8,654 nucleotides of DNA from Nodosilinea sp. BSH.14 (GCA_023264315.1 JALQST010000118.1:1-8654), one strand, 5' to 3'. Shown: positions 1 through 6,899, counted from the stretch's first letter. The notes: generated by a model not told the origin, from the letters alone. A program made the numbers and translations.

Positions 1-1643
1 TCACCCTGGACAATGGCTCGATTACCTACCAGAGCGGACGCCAGTCCCAGGGACATCGCGTTTTGTCCCCGGAACCCCTACCCCTCAAGCAGGCCCAGGA
101 CTACGTAGAAACCCTGCGCCACGCCTTTGTGGAAATTGATCCCGTGGCTCGTCGGCTGCTGATCCAAAAACAGGTGGAGGAAACCGCTAAAAAACTCGGC
201 GGGGTGCCCGTGATTTCGGAATCCCTGCTCGATGAAGTCACACATCTAGTCGAGTGGCCCACCGCCGTTGTGGGTCAGTTTGACGCGGAATTTTTGGATC
301 TGCCGCCAGAAGTGGCCACCATGGAAATGGAGAGCCACCAGCGCTATTTCCCGGTGCGGAAGTCGGCCCAGTCCGCTGACCTCATGCCCTACTTCATCAC
401 CATTTCCAACGGCGATCCGGCCAAAGCTGCCATTATCGCCGAGGGCAACGCCAGGGTGATCCGCGCCCGCCTGTCGGACGGCAAGTTTTTCTTCGATGCC
501 GACCGAGCCGTTCCCCTAGAAGACTTCGTCACCAAGCTGGAAACCGTCACCTTTGAGGAACGGCTGGGTTCCATGGCCGCCAAGGTGCAGCGCATCGAAG
601 CCATCGCCGCCCGCATTGCTGACCAGCTTGGGGTAGAGGCTGCAACGAGCCAACATATCCAACGCGCCGCCCACCTGTGCAAGGCAGATCTGGTCTCCCA
701 AATGGTGGGGGAATTCCCCGAACTCCAGGGCGTGATGGGCCAAACCTACGCTAGCCATAGCGGCGAGCCGGAAGCCGTCGCCACCGCTATTTTTGAGCAC
801 TATCTCCCCCAGGGTGCCCACGACCAACTGCCCCAAACCCTGGTGGGCCAAGCCGTGGGGCTGGCGGATCGGCTGGATACCCTGGTCAGCATCTTCAGCC
901 TGGGCGAAAAGCCCAGCGGATCGTCAGACCCCTTTGCCCTGCGCCGCGCCGCCAATGCCGTGGTGAACATCATCTGGGCGGCGGGGTTGCCCCTCAACCT
1001 GTTAGCCCTGCTTCAGGAGGTGGTGGCCGATGCTGTTGCCAATCCTGGTGTTCCCATTACCGACGCCGAACCGCTGCTGGGTCAACTGCGCGACTTTTTC
1101 CTGCAACGGGTGCAAACTCTCATGCAGGGCGAACTCGGCATTGACTACGACCTCGTGAACGCCGTCCTCGGAGAAGACAATCCCACTTACGCCGACCGGG
1201 CCTTGGTGGATTTGCTCGATGCCAAGAATCGGGCGCTGTTCCTTCAGGACATTCGCCAGGATGGTCGCCTCGCCACCATTTACGAAACCGTGACTCGCGC
1301 CACCCGCCTTGCCGCCCAGGGCGATCTAGCCACCAGCGTCCTCGACCCGGCTGGGTTGGTGGATGCCCAGCAGTTCCAATCCCCCGCTGAGCAAGCGTTT
1401 TTGAATACCCTAGAAACTCTGCTGCCCCAAACCCAAGCCGCCCAGGCCAGCCGCGACTATCAACAGTTGCTCACGGGTTTACAACAAGCGGCCCCCGTGG
1501 TCAGCGGCTTCTTCGATGGCCCCAACAGCGTTTTGGTAATGGACGAAAATCCTGCCATCCGCCAAAACCGCCTAAATCTGCTGGGTTTATTACGGAATCA
1601 CGCCCTGGTATTGGCCAACTTTGGGGCGATTGTGAAGGGCTAG
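1..1643 (+). CDS. glyS: Glycyl-tRNA synthetase beta subunit (5'-truncated by window edge)
   Basis: Beta subunit of the bacterial alpha2-beta2 class II glycyl-tRNA synthetase, which attaches glycine to tRNA-Gly in the cytoplasm; the alpha subunit (GlyQ) carries the aminoacylation core and is not in this window. The frame is open from base 3, giving 546 visible residues; the family is about 700 residues or more, so roughly 150-170 N-terminal residues lie upstream. Visible family blocks in order: GRQSQGHRVL near the left edge, a MEMESHQRYFPV block, RARLSDGKFFFDADR, the AAHLCKADLVSQMVGEFPEL block followed by QGVMGQTYA, DRLDTLVSIFSLGEKPSGSS followed by DPFALRRAA, and a C-terminal anticodon-binding-type end with MDENPAIRQNRLNLLGLLRN. 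The TTG at 63 is internal to the gene and not a real start. The stop overlaps the convergent xseA stop by 4 bp. No frameshift is seen. Confidence 0.96.
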   Translation, partial: TLDNGSITYQSGRQSQGHRVLSPEPLPLKQAQDYVETLRHAFVEIDPVARRLLIQKQVEETAKKLGGVPVISESLLDEVTHLVEWPTAVVGQFDAEFLDLPPEVATMEMESHQRYFPVRKSAQSADLMPYFITISNGDPAKAAIIAEGNARVIRARLSDGKFFFDADRAVPLEDFVTKLETVTFEERLGSMAAKVQRIEAIAARIADQLGVEAATSQHIQRAAHLCKADLVSQMVGEFPELQGVMGQTYASHSGEPEAVATAIFEHYLPQGAHDQLPQTLVGQAVGLADRLDTLVSIFSLGEKPSGSSDPFALRRAANAVVNIIWAAGLPLNLLALLQEVVADAVANPGVPITDAEPLLGQLRDFFLQRVQTLMQGELGIDYDLVNAVLGEDNPTYADRALVDLLDAKNRALFLQDIRQDGRLATIYETVTRATRLAAQGDLATSVLDPAGLVDAQQFQSPAEQAFLNTLETLLPQTQAAQASRDYQQLLTGLQQAAPVVSGFFDGPNSVLVMDENPAIRQNRLNLLGLLRNHALVLANFGAIVKG

Positions 1644-2932
1644 CCAGAGTCACCGGATCTCGGGACGTCCTCGCCTGTGTCCGTGGACGCGATGACCTGA
1701 ACCGTTACTTCCCCCTGGGCCAGTTGCACCTGAAGCCGCTGGCCGGGGGTGAGGGCGTCGGCCTGGGTGACTAATTGTCCGGCCTCGTCCTTCACCAGGG
1801 CATAGCCCCGCCGCACCACGGTGTCGGGGTCGAGGGTCATCAGGTGGGCGCGGAGGGCTTGGCAGCGGTCGGCGGCACGGCGCAATTCCCCTTGGACGGC
1901 GTAGGTGAGGCGGTGCTGAAGTTGCCTCAGCCGTTCCTGCTGTTGATCCAGCCGTTGATCCAGCCGCAACCGTTGTAGGCGCTGCCCCATCCCCTCAAGA
2001 TCGGTCTGGGCCTGGGCGAGGGCATCCTGCACCAATGCCTGTACCTGTTCCCGGCGCTGATGGTGATCGGCTTCGAGATCGGCGAGGGCGGGCACGGCGG
2101 CGAGGGCGGCGGCGGTGGGGGTGTGGGCGCACAGGTCAGCCGCCAGGTCGGCGAGGGATTCGTCCCGCTGGTGGCCAATGCCCGTCACCACGGGAATGGG
2201 GCAATCGGCCACCGCCCGCACCACCCGCTCATCGTCAAAGCAGTCGAGATCCTCACTGGCCCCGCCGCCCCGGGCCAAAATTACCACCTCCGCCCGTCCA
2301 TCCTGGGTCACCCGTTCCAAGGCCGCCACGATGGAATCCGGTGCACTCTCCCCCTGGACGATGGCGGGGGAAAAGATTACCTGCAGACCGGGATGGTGCT
2401 GGCGTAGAGATCGCTGAATATCCCCCCAAGCGGCGGCCTGGGGCGACGACACCACGGCAATGGCGTGGGGCAGGGCGGGCAAGGGCCGCTTTTCCTGCGG
2501 GTCAAACAGGCCCTCGGCCTCTAGGCGTTGCTTCAACTGGCGCAACCGGAGCGCCTTGAGGCCATCCCCCGTGGGCAACACCTGCCAGACCGTGATTTGG
2601 TAGCTGCTGCGCTGGGGGTAGACCTTCACCGTACCCAGCACCGTCACCTGTTCCCCCACCTTCGGCAGGGCGCTGATTTTGGGAAACTGACTACGCCAAG
2701 CCACGCAGCTAATCGTCGCGTTGCCCGCTAAATCCGTGAGGTTAAAAAATAGTCCCTTACTGTGGTTATTAGCGCTGGAAACCTCTCCAACCACCCACAC
2801 CTGGCGCAGTTGCCGATCCTCCTCCAGCAGGGCTTTGATGTAGTCCACCAAGCCGCCCACGCTGAGGGGGACCGGAATTTGGGTGAGGGATGCGGATTCA
2901 GAAACCATGACACCCAGCCAGCAAAACGACAT
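1640..2932 (-). CDS. xseA: Exodeoxyribonuclease VII large subunit
   Basis: Catalytic large subunit of exonuclease VII, which degrades single-stranded DNA to acid-soluble oligonucleotides in repair; it normally works with several copies of the small subunit XseB, which is not encoded here. The 430 residues fit the family. An N-terminal OB-fold (about residues 20-120, containing VWVVGEVSS and LFFNLTD) is followed by the nuclease domain with SSPQAAAWGDI (162-171), LARGGGASEDLDCFDDER (219-236), GIGHQRDESLADLAAD (251-266) and TPTAAA (271-276), then a Gln/Arg-rich coiled coil (about 290-360) and the RGYALV block (375-380). The start is uncertain. ATG at 2932 has AGGAAG 11 nt upstream, while ATG at 2908 (Met9) removes the atypical MSFCWLGV and would give 422 residues. 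The gene is same-strand downstream of ycf39 (59-bp gap) and ends inside the glyS stop. Cys268 lies where the E. coli enzyme has Arg in its ADLRAPTP block. Confidence 0.95.
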   Translation of the reverse strand: MSFCWLGVMVSESASLTQIPVPLSVGGLVDYIKALLEEDRQLRQVWVVGEVSSANNHSKGLFFNLTDLAGNATISCVAWRSQFPKISALPKVGEQVTVLGTVKVYPQRSSYQITVWQVLPTGDGLKALRLRQLKQRLEAEGLFDPQEKRPLPALPHAIAVVSSPQAAAWGDIQRSLRQHHPGLQVIFSPAIVQGESAPDSIVAALERVTQDGRAEVVILARGGGASEDLDCFDDERVVRAVADCPIPVVTGIGHQRDESLADLAADLCAHTPTAAALAAVPALADLEADHHQRREQVQALVQDALAQAQTDLEGMGQRLQRLRLDQRLDQQQERLRQLQHRLTYAVQGELRRAADRCQALRAHLMTLDPDTVVRRGYALVKDEAGQLVTQADALTPGQRLQVQLAQGEVTVQVIASTDTGEDVPRSGDSG

Positions 2933-2991
2933 CAGGGGCGAGGCTTCCTAACCCCTAATCCCCAGGGTACGCCAAGGGAAAGCGTCCCGGG

Positions 2992-3948
2992 CTAGAAGGG
3001 CAGCTTTTTCTTGCTGGCTTTGTCGCGGTCGTAGTCGAGTTCCTTCAGCTTTTTCATAATGCGGCTGAAGTATTCCTGCATGTAGTCTTCTAGGGTGGTG
3101 GTGTCCTCTGGGTTCATGTCAAAGGCGCGGTAGACCTCCTCCATGGGGGCATCCAGGGGTTGTGTTCCAGACACCACTTCCACAAAGGCGAGGCGGTCGG
3201 CAAAGTTCCAGCCCCACTGGAAGAAGTAGGCGATTTTGCGAATCACCCGCAGCAGATCGAGGGAAATACGGGATACCTTGGAGGTTTGGCCGCACTTGCG
3301 CTCACAGAGGCGAATGATTTCGTAGGCTCCCCAGGCGCGAGGCCCAGCCAGGGGAAAGGTGCGGTTCACGGTTTCGGGGGTGGTGAGGGCTTTGACCGCA
3401 AACTTCGCGATGTCTTGGGTGTCCATATACGCTGTAGGAGCCGCTTCCCCCATCACCCAGATGGAGTGCTTTTCCAGAATGGGGATAGCGTATTGGCCGA
3501 TTAAGCCCTGGAGGAAGCCGCAGGGTTGCAGAATGGTGTAGTCCAGCCCAGATTCGGCCAGAAACTTCTCGGTGCAGCGCTTCACGTTCATCAGGGGAAC
3601 GTGGGGAAATTTCTCAGAATTGAGGATGGAAATGAAGATAAACCGCTTGACTCCGGCGGCTTGGGTGGCTTGGATCAGGTTGACCTTGCCCTGCCAGTCC
3701 ACGGTTTGCACGGATTCTGAGGGGCGAGCCGTGGCGGCATCAATCACCGCATCTACGCCCTCTAGGGCCGGGGGCAGGGTATGGGGCTGGGTGAGGTTGC
3801 CCCGCACCAGTTCCACCCCCCATTCCCGCAAAAAGCCCGCCCGCTGGGCGCTCCTGACCATGCAACGCACCTCGTGCCCTTCGTCCAACGCACGGCGAAC
3901 GATTTGCCTGCCTAGGGTGCCAGTCGCGCCAACAACGAGTACTTTCAT
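2992..3948 (-). CDS. ycf39: Ycf39-type atypical SDR, photosystem II assembly factor
   Basis: NmrA-like atypical short-chain dehydrogenase/reductase of the Ycf39 (plant HCF244) family. In Synechocystis, Ycf39 binds high-light-inducible proteins and acts in early photosystem II assembly, in synthesis of D1 and delivery of chlorophyll to it, at the thylakoid membrane. The 318 residues match the roughly 320 of the family. The N-terminal Rossmann motif is GATGTLG (Gly7, Gly10, Gly13), followed by RCMVRS and a VIDAATARP block. The active-site region has NVKRCTEKFL (121-130) instead of a classical YxxxK, as is usual for this non-enzymatic-looking group. The C-terminus ends in a lysine-rich tail (KASKKKLPF). 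I chose ATG at 3948 because the family begins MKVLVVGATG. An in-frame TTG at 3963 would add five residues. No Shine-Dalgarno is visible; an inverted repeat abuts the start codon. It lies 74 bp downstream of petM on the same strand, and xseA follows 59 bp later. Confidence 0.92.
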   Translation of the reverse strand: MKVLVVGATGTLGRQIVRRALDEGHEVRCMVRSAQRAGFLREWGVELVRGNLTQPHTLPPALEGVDAVIDAATARPSESVQTVDWQGKVNLIQATQAAGVKRFIFISILNSEKFPHVPLMNVKRCTEKFLAESGLDYTILQPCGFLQGLIGQYAIPILEKHSIWVMGEAAPTAYMDTQDIAKFAVKALTTPETVNRTFPLAGPRAWGAYEIIRLCERKCGQTSKVSRISLDLLRVIRKIAYFFQWGWNFADRLAFVEVVSGTQPLDAPMEEVYRAFDMNPEDTTTLEDYMQEYFSRIMKKLKELDYDRDKASKKKLPF

Positions 3949-4001
3949 GGGGGAATGATACAAAAGTTAACTTGCTCTAAGAATATCAGATGGATTCCCC
4001 C
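3949..4001 (-). promoter_or_regulatory. Long inverted repeat in the petM-ycf39 spacer, abutting the ycf39 start
   Basis: On the minus strand, GGGGGAAT (4001-3994) is perfectly complementary to ATTCCCCC (3956-3949), and the right arm ends on the base before the ycf39 ATG. Inside, GATA (3987-3984) pairs with TATC (3960-3957), extending the stem after a 6-nt bulge and leaving a 23-nt loop that contains the palindrome AAGTTAACTT. There is no T-tract after the stem, so it is not a classic intrinsic terminator. In mRNA it would place the ribosome-binding region of ycf39 in a stem. It could also protect the 3' end of a petM transcript. The pairing is seen directly; the function is inferred. Confidence 0.5.
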
Positions 4002-4022
4002 AGTAGGCTGTCGGGAAGAAAT

Positions 4023-4127
4023 CTACTCTTCGCCGCCCTGGATCCGCAGCAGCAGGAAGCCTGCCCCCAACCCCACCAGGGTTAAGGTAAAGATGAGAGT
4101 AGAGGTGCTAAAAATTTCGCCGCCCAT
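4023..4127 (-). CDS. petM: Cytochrome b6f complex subunit VII (PetM)
   Basis: A 34-residue small subunit of the cytochrome b6f complex, which passes electrons from plastoquinol to plastocyanin or cytochrome c6 in the thylakoid membrane. The protein is a short polar N-terminus (MGGEIFSTST), one hydrophobic transmembrane span (about residues 11-27, Gly/Leu-rich) and the charged end RIQGGEE; the C-terminal LxxLQG/IQGGE-type end after a single helix is typical of cyanobacterial PetM. The start is supported by AGGAG (4140-4136) 8 nt upstream, and the stop TAG is at 4025-4023. The gene is short enough to be missed by routine gene calling. It heads a minus-strand run petM-ycf39-xseA and is divergent from pdxA. 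The family assignment rests on length, topology and the C-terminal motif, since so short a protein has little else to compare. Confidence 0.88.
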   Translation of the reverse strand: MGGEIFSTSTLIFTLTLVGLGAGFLLLRIQGGEE

Positions 4128-4135
4128 TTGGAGAT

Positions 4136-4140
4136 CTCCT
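4136..4140 (-). promoter_or_regulatory. Shine-Dalgarno of petM
   Basis: AGGAG on the minus strand, 8 nt before the petM ATG, is the clearest ribosome-binding site in the window and fixes the petM start. It overlaps a perfect 10-bp palindrome GGAGATCTCC (4130-4139). Confidence 0.75.
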
Positions 4141-4293
4141 TACAACAGCAGATAAATCGATAGTTCAAGGCTACATGGATGGATCCAAATCCCGATTTAA
4201 ACGCAAACTCGCCATGAATTGGGTGTGAAAACCCTGCTTTATTCGATCAGCGCCTAGAACCCCGGGATCAAAGCTCATTCCGCAAGCCGCCCC

Positions 4294-4299
4294 TATTTT
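4294..4299 (+). promoter_or_regulatory. Possible -10 box of pdxA
   Basis: TATTTT matches the sigma70-type -10 consensus at four of six positions. No convincing -35 element is seen about 17 bp upstream. Transcription from here would start near 4306, almost on the ATG at 4308, and so would favour a downstream pdxA start. Confidence 0.25.
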
Positions 4300-4307
4300 A
4301 GACCGTT

Positions 4308-5429
4308 ATGGTGACGCCGCCGATGCCCACGTTCCCTGAATCCATGCCCCCTAACGCCCTCACGACCCCCACGCAGCGCCCCCGACTGGCGATTCCCCTG
4401 GGGGATCCCGCTGGCATTGGCCCGGAGGTGGTGCTGAAGGCGTTGGCCGCTAAGGACTGGTCAGCCCAGGCTGAGATGACGCTCTTTGGCAACGGGGCGG
4501 TGGTGGAACGAACCCTGGCTCACTTGAGGAATCAATCGACTGATCGGGCATGGCCCAAGCTGGATTCAGTGACGCTGGTAGAGGTGCCGTCTTCCCTGTC
4601 TGAGGGTGATTTCGCCTGGGGGCAAGAGAGTGCCGCCACTGGAGCCGCTAGTTTTGCCTACCTGCAAGCCGCCATTGACGCCACGGTGTCCGGACAGTTT
4701 GAGGCCATTGTCACCGCGCCCATCGCCAAATCGGCCTGGAAAGCGGCGGGCCATGATTACCCTGGCCAAACGGAATTGCTGGCGGAGGGGGCCAATGTCC
4801 AGGACTTTGCGATGGCCTTTGTGGCCCGATCTCCCCATACGGGCTGGCCCCTACGGACGATGCTGGCGACGACGCACATTCCCCTTCAGTGGGTGCCCCA
4901 GGTGCTTAATCCGGGGCTGATGACCCAAAAGCTAGATTTGCTGATCCGCAGCCTGCGGCAGGATTTTGGGATTGCCGAACCCCGGATCGCCATCGCTGGA
5001 CTGAACCCCCACAGCGGCGAAGGGGGGCAACTGGGTCGCGAAGAACAGGACTGGCTGCTTCCCTGGCTGGAGGCCCAGCGCCAACGCTATCCCCAAGTGA
5101 AACTGGATGGCCCCACACCGCCGGATACCCTGTGGGTGAGGCCTGGACAAGCCTGGTTTGGCACCGCATCCCGTGCGATTGAATCCGCCCACGATGCCTA
5201 CCTGGCGCTGTACCACGACCAGGGTTTGATTCCGGTGAAGCTGATGGCCTTTGATCGCGCGGTGAACACTACTTTGGGACTGCCGTTTATTCGCACCTCT
5301 CCCGACCACGGCACCGCCTTCGACATTGCCGGACAGGGCGTCGCCGACTCCAGCAGTATGATCGCCGCCATCGACCTCGCGATTGAATTAGCCCAGGTGC
5401 GCCTCAAGCGAGGCCGTTCCGTGGGCTGA
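4308..5429 (+). CDS. pdxA: 4-hydroxythreonine-4-phosphate dehydrogenase
   Basis: NAD(P)-dependent, metal-dependent dehydrogenase of the DXP-dependent pyridoxal 5'-phosphate pathway. It oxidises 4-phosphohydroxy-L-threonine to a ketone intermediate that PdxJ condenses with deoxyxylulose phosphate. Family blocks: LGDPAGIGPE (31-40), VTAPIAKSAWKAAGHDYPGQ (135-154) followed by TE, MLATTHIPL, GLNPHSGEGG (231-240), YHDQGLIPVKLMAFDRAVNT (302-321) and RTSPDHGTAFDIAG. The three expected metal-binding histidines are visible at His190, His235 and His303. The length of 373 is slightly long because of about 20 non-conserved N-terminal residues. The start is therefore open: ATG 4308 is the longest frame, ATG 4323 has GGTGA (4310-4314) 8 nt upstream, and ATG 4344 begins MPPNALTT. 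The gene is divergent from petM (180-bp spacer) and convergent with the serine hydrolase (71-bp spacer). No pdxJ is nearby. Confidence 0.95.
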   Translation: MVTPPMPTFPESMPPNALTTPTQRPRLAIPLGDPAGIGPEVVLKALAAKDWSAQAEMTLFGNGAVVERTLAHLRNQSTDRAWPKLDSVTLVEVPSSLSEGDFAWGQESAATGAASFAYLQAAIDATVSGQFEAIVTAPIAKSAWKAAGHDYPGQTELLAEGANVQDFAMAFVARSPHTGWPLRTMLATTHIPLQWVPQVLNPGLMTQKLDLLIRSLRQDFGIAEPRIAIAGLNPHSGEGGQLGREEQDWLLPWLEAQRQRYPQVKLDGPTPPDTLWVRPGQAWFGTASRAIESAHDAYLALYHDQGLIPVKLMAFDRAVNTTLGLPFIRTSPDHGTAFDIAGQGVADSSSMIAAIDLAIELAQVRLKRGRSVG

Positions 5430-5500
5430 CCGGATCACCGCCACTCAATCCTGATTCGGCTGGCGGGTATCCAGGCTGAACGGGCCAGGGAGACCCATTT

Positions 5501-6685
5501 CTAAGGGGATTCGTGCCTTGCCAAGTCCTGGATCAAGGCATTGGGAATCACTGAATCATCCCAGGCTGGGGGGTCTTCCCCAAGGCGCACAATGACCAAA
5601 TCGTAGGATGGCAAAACATACACCTTCTGGTGATGGCGGCCATCCAGGTAGAATGCCTTGGAATCGAGAAACGGCGCGGAGGACGCCGATTTGACATTGG
5701 GATAATCTGGGGTGCGGGCTTTGATCCACAGGTGCATTCCGTAGGTGGGTTCCAGGGGCGACTCCTGGCGCATTTGGTTAATCCAGTCCGCCGGAATCAC
5801 CAGCTTGTCGCCCACCTTACCTTGGCGCAACAGCATGTGCCCCACCCGCAGCCAATCCGGGGCCGTGGCAAAGAAGCAGCAAAAGGCCTTGGCGCTGCCC
5901 CCCGGTCGATCCATCCACAGGAACGTATCCTCTGCCCCCAGAGGTTGCCACAGGCGGCTAGCGAGATAATCCCCAAAGGATTCCCCCGTGGCGGCTTCCA
6001 GCGCAAAGGCCAGCAGTTGAGAATTGACGTTGTTGTACTCGTACACCTGCCCCGGAGGCTGGGCCTGGGGAATGGAGAGGGTCACCTGGCGCAGGTTCGA
6101 TCCCCCGTAGAGCTTTACCAGGTCGGAACTTAGGGAATCCGTGCGGTCGTCGTTCCGCAAGCCCGATGTCATGTAGAGCAAATCCGCTAGGGTGATGTCC
6201 CCCCGGGGATCCTCGGCCCATTCCGGCAGGTAATCCCCCACCCGATCCCCTAGGGACGTGATATGGCCCTCCGCCAAGGCTACCCCCACCATCAACCCCA
6301 GCAGGTTTTTGGTCATGGACATGCCGTTGACCGGGCTATCTGGCCCCTGCCCCTGCCAGTAGCGCTCGAAGACCAGGCGATCCCGATGCAGCACCAGCAG
6401 CGCCATGGAGTTTTGGGCCTCGGCAAAGGCGGCGATATCTTCCAGTACCGCTGGGGACAGTTCTCCTGGGTCATCCGTCGGCACCGCCACCGTCCAGGGC
6501 GGCGGCGCAGGATTTCCCGGTACCGGATAGCGGGGCTGATACCAATCTACCGAGGTAATGGGTCGATCTGGATAGCTGAGGGATCGTGTCCACAGTCGCC
6601 AATCCATGCGATTGGCCATCACCCCCAGTACGCCTAGGGCGAGAATCCCTACGCCCGCAACGGTTTTAAGCCCAAGATGCTGCAT
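5501..6685 (-). CDS. Membrane-anchored serine hydrolase, beta-lactamase/DD-peptidase fold (class C-like)
   Basis: Protein of the serine beta-lactamase/penicillin-binding fold (COG1680-type, which also includes 6-aminohexanoate-dimer hydrolases and esterases). The substrate cannot be told from sequence. From ATG 6685 it has 394 residues. A hydrophobic segment at about residues 8-24, without a lipobox Cys, suggests a signal anchor with the catalytic domain outside the cytoplasm. The nucleophile motif SxxK is S123-M-T-K126 within NGMSMTKNLLG; the second motif is Y217-N-N219 within YEYNNVNSQLLAFALEAATG; LADLLYMTSGL (167-176) is a family block. The third motif region reads DGRHHQKVYVLPSYDLVIVR (348-367), not the KTG of true beta-lactamases, so antibiotic hydrolysis is unlikely. 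I preferred ATG 6685 over the TTG at 6742 because it puts the hydrophobic segment at the N-terminus. No clear ribosome-binding site is seen. The gene is divergent from petH and monocistronic in appearance. Confidence 0.88.
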   Translation of the reverse strand: MQHLGLKTVAGVGILALGVLGVMANRMDWRLWTRSLSYPDRPITSVDWYQPRYPVPGNPAPPPWTVAVPTDDPGELSPAVLEDIAAFAEAQNSMALLVLHRDRLVFERYWQGQGPDSPVNGMSMTKNLLGLMVGVALAEGHITSLGDRVGDYLPEWAEDPRGDITLADLLYMTSGLRNDDRTDSLSSDLVKLYGGSNLRQVTLSIPQAQPPGQVYEYNNVNSQLLAFALEAATGESFGDYLASRLWQPLGAEDTFLWMDRPGGSAKAFCCFFATAPDWLRVGHMLLRQGKVGDKLVIPADWINQMRQESPLEPTYGMHLWIKARTPDYPNVKSASSAPFLDSKAFYLDGRHHQKVYVLPSYDLVIVRLGEDPPAWDDSVIPNALIQDLARHESP

Positions 6686-6809
6686 AGAACACAGTCTTTT
6701 AACGAAGAACTTACTAAAGTAGGCACGATTTGGCGATGCCAATCACCTCGGTTGCTTGGCGATGGCGATCCTTAGCGATGAAGACCGAACAACTTGCGGG
6801 CTCTGCCCT

Positions 6810-6823
6810 GTAGGCCGACCTAC
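6810..6823 (+). promoter_or_regulatory. NtcA-binding site upstream of petH
   Basis: GTA-N8-TAC is a perfect match to the consensus of NtcA, the cyanobacterial global nitrogen regulator. It is embedded in a longer dyad, TGTAGG-CCGA-CCTACA (6809-6824), with perfect 6-bp arms. It lies 134 bp before the petH ATG and 124 bp before the divergent hydrolase ATG. NtcA-dependent petH transcription is known in Synechocystis and Anabaena, so petH is the likely target. The site is seen in the sequence; binding is inferred. Confidence 0.72.
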
Positions 6824-6842
6824 AGTGATACTCTAATAAAAA

Positions 6843-6848
6843 GATAAG
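6843..6848 (+). promoter_or_regulatory. Possible -10 box of the NtcA-dependent petH promoter
   Basis: GATAAG matches the -10 consensus at four of six positions and starts 19 nt after the NtcA box. This is close to the usual 20-24 nt spacing of NtcA-activated promoters, which lack a -35 box. TAGGAT (6854-6859) fits TAN3T better but sits about 30 nt from the box. A start near 6855-6866 would give a leader of about 90-100 nt. Confidence 0.3.
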
Positions 6849-6882
6849 GGCGTTAGGATTGGCCGGGGGTTTCCTTGGTTAG

Positions 6883-6899
6883 GCCGCGCTTGATGCGGC
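6883..6899 (+). promoter_or_regulatory. Hairpin in the petH 5' leader
   Basis: GCCGC (6883-6887) pairs with GCGGC (6895-6899) around a 7-nt loop. The downstream arm overlaps a second option, GGCA (6897-6900) with TGCC (6906-6909), so the leader could switch between two folds. In Synechocystis a structured long petH leader is known to lower translation from the first start and favour the short FNR. A similar role here is inference. Confidence 0.35.

Noticed and set aside
2035..2559. Long open frame on the + strand opposite xseA
   Set aside because: Composition is extreme (Pro/Arg/Gly-rich) as expected of an antisense shadow in GC-rich DNA, and xseA has full family motifs on the other strand.
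2933..2991. CCCCTAATCCCC-type repetition between ycf39 and xseA
   Set aside because: Too short and irregular to call a repeat or terminator.
5438..5466. CCGCCA/TGGCGG inverted repeat between the convergent pdxA and hydrolase genes
   Set aside because: The stem is only 6 bp with a 17-nt loop and no T-tract on either strand, so it is not convincing as a terminator.
6686..6742. N-terminal extension of the serine hydrolase to a TTG at 6742
   Set aside because: It would put 19 polar residues before the signal anchor and needs a rare start codon; ATG 6685 gives a normal exported N-terminus.
6730..6764. Direct repeat TTGGCGATG (6730-6738 and 6756-6764) upstream of the hydrolase
   Set aside because: Two 9-mers in a GCGAT-rich stretch are weak evidence, and neither matches a known operator.
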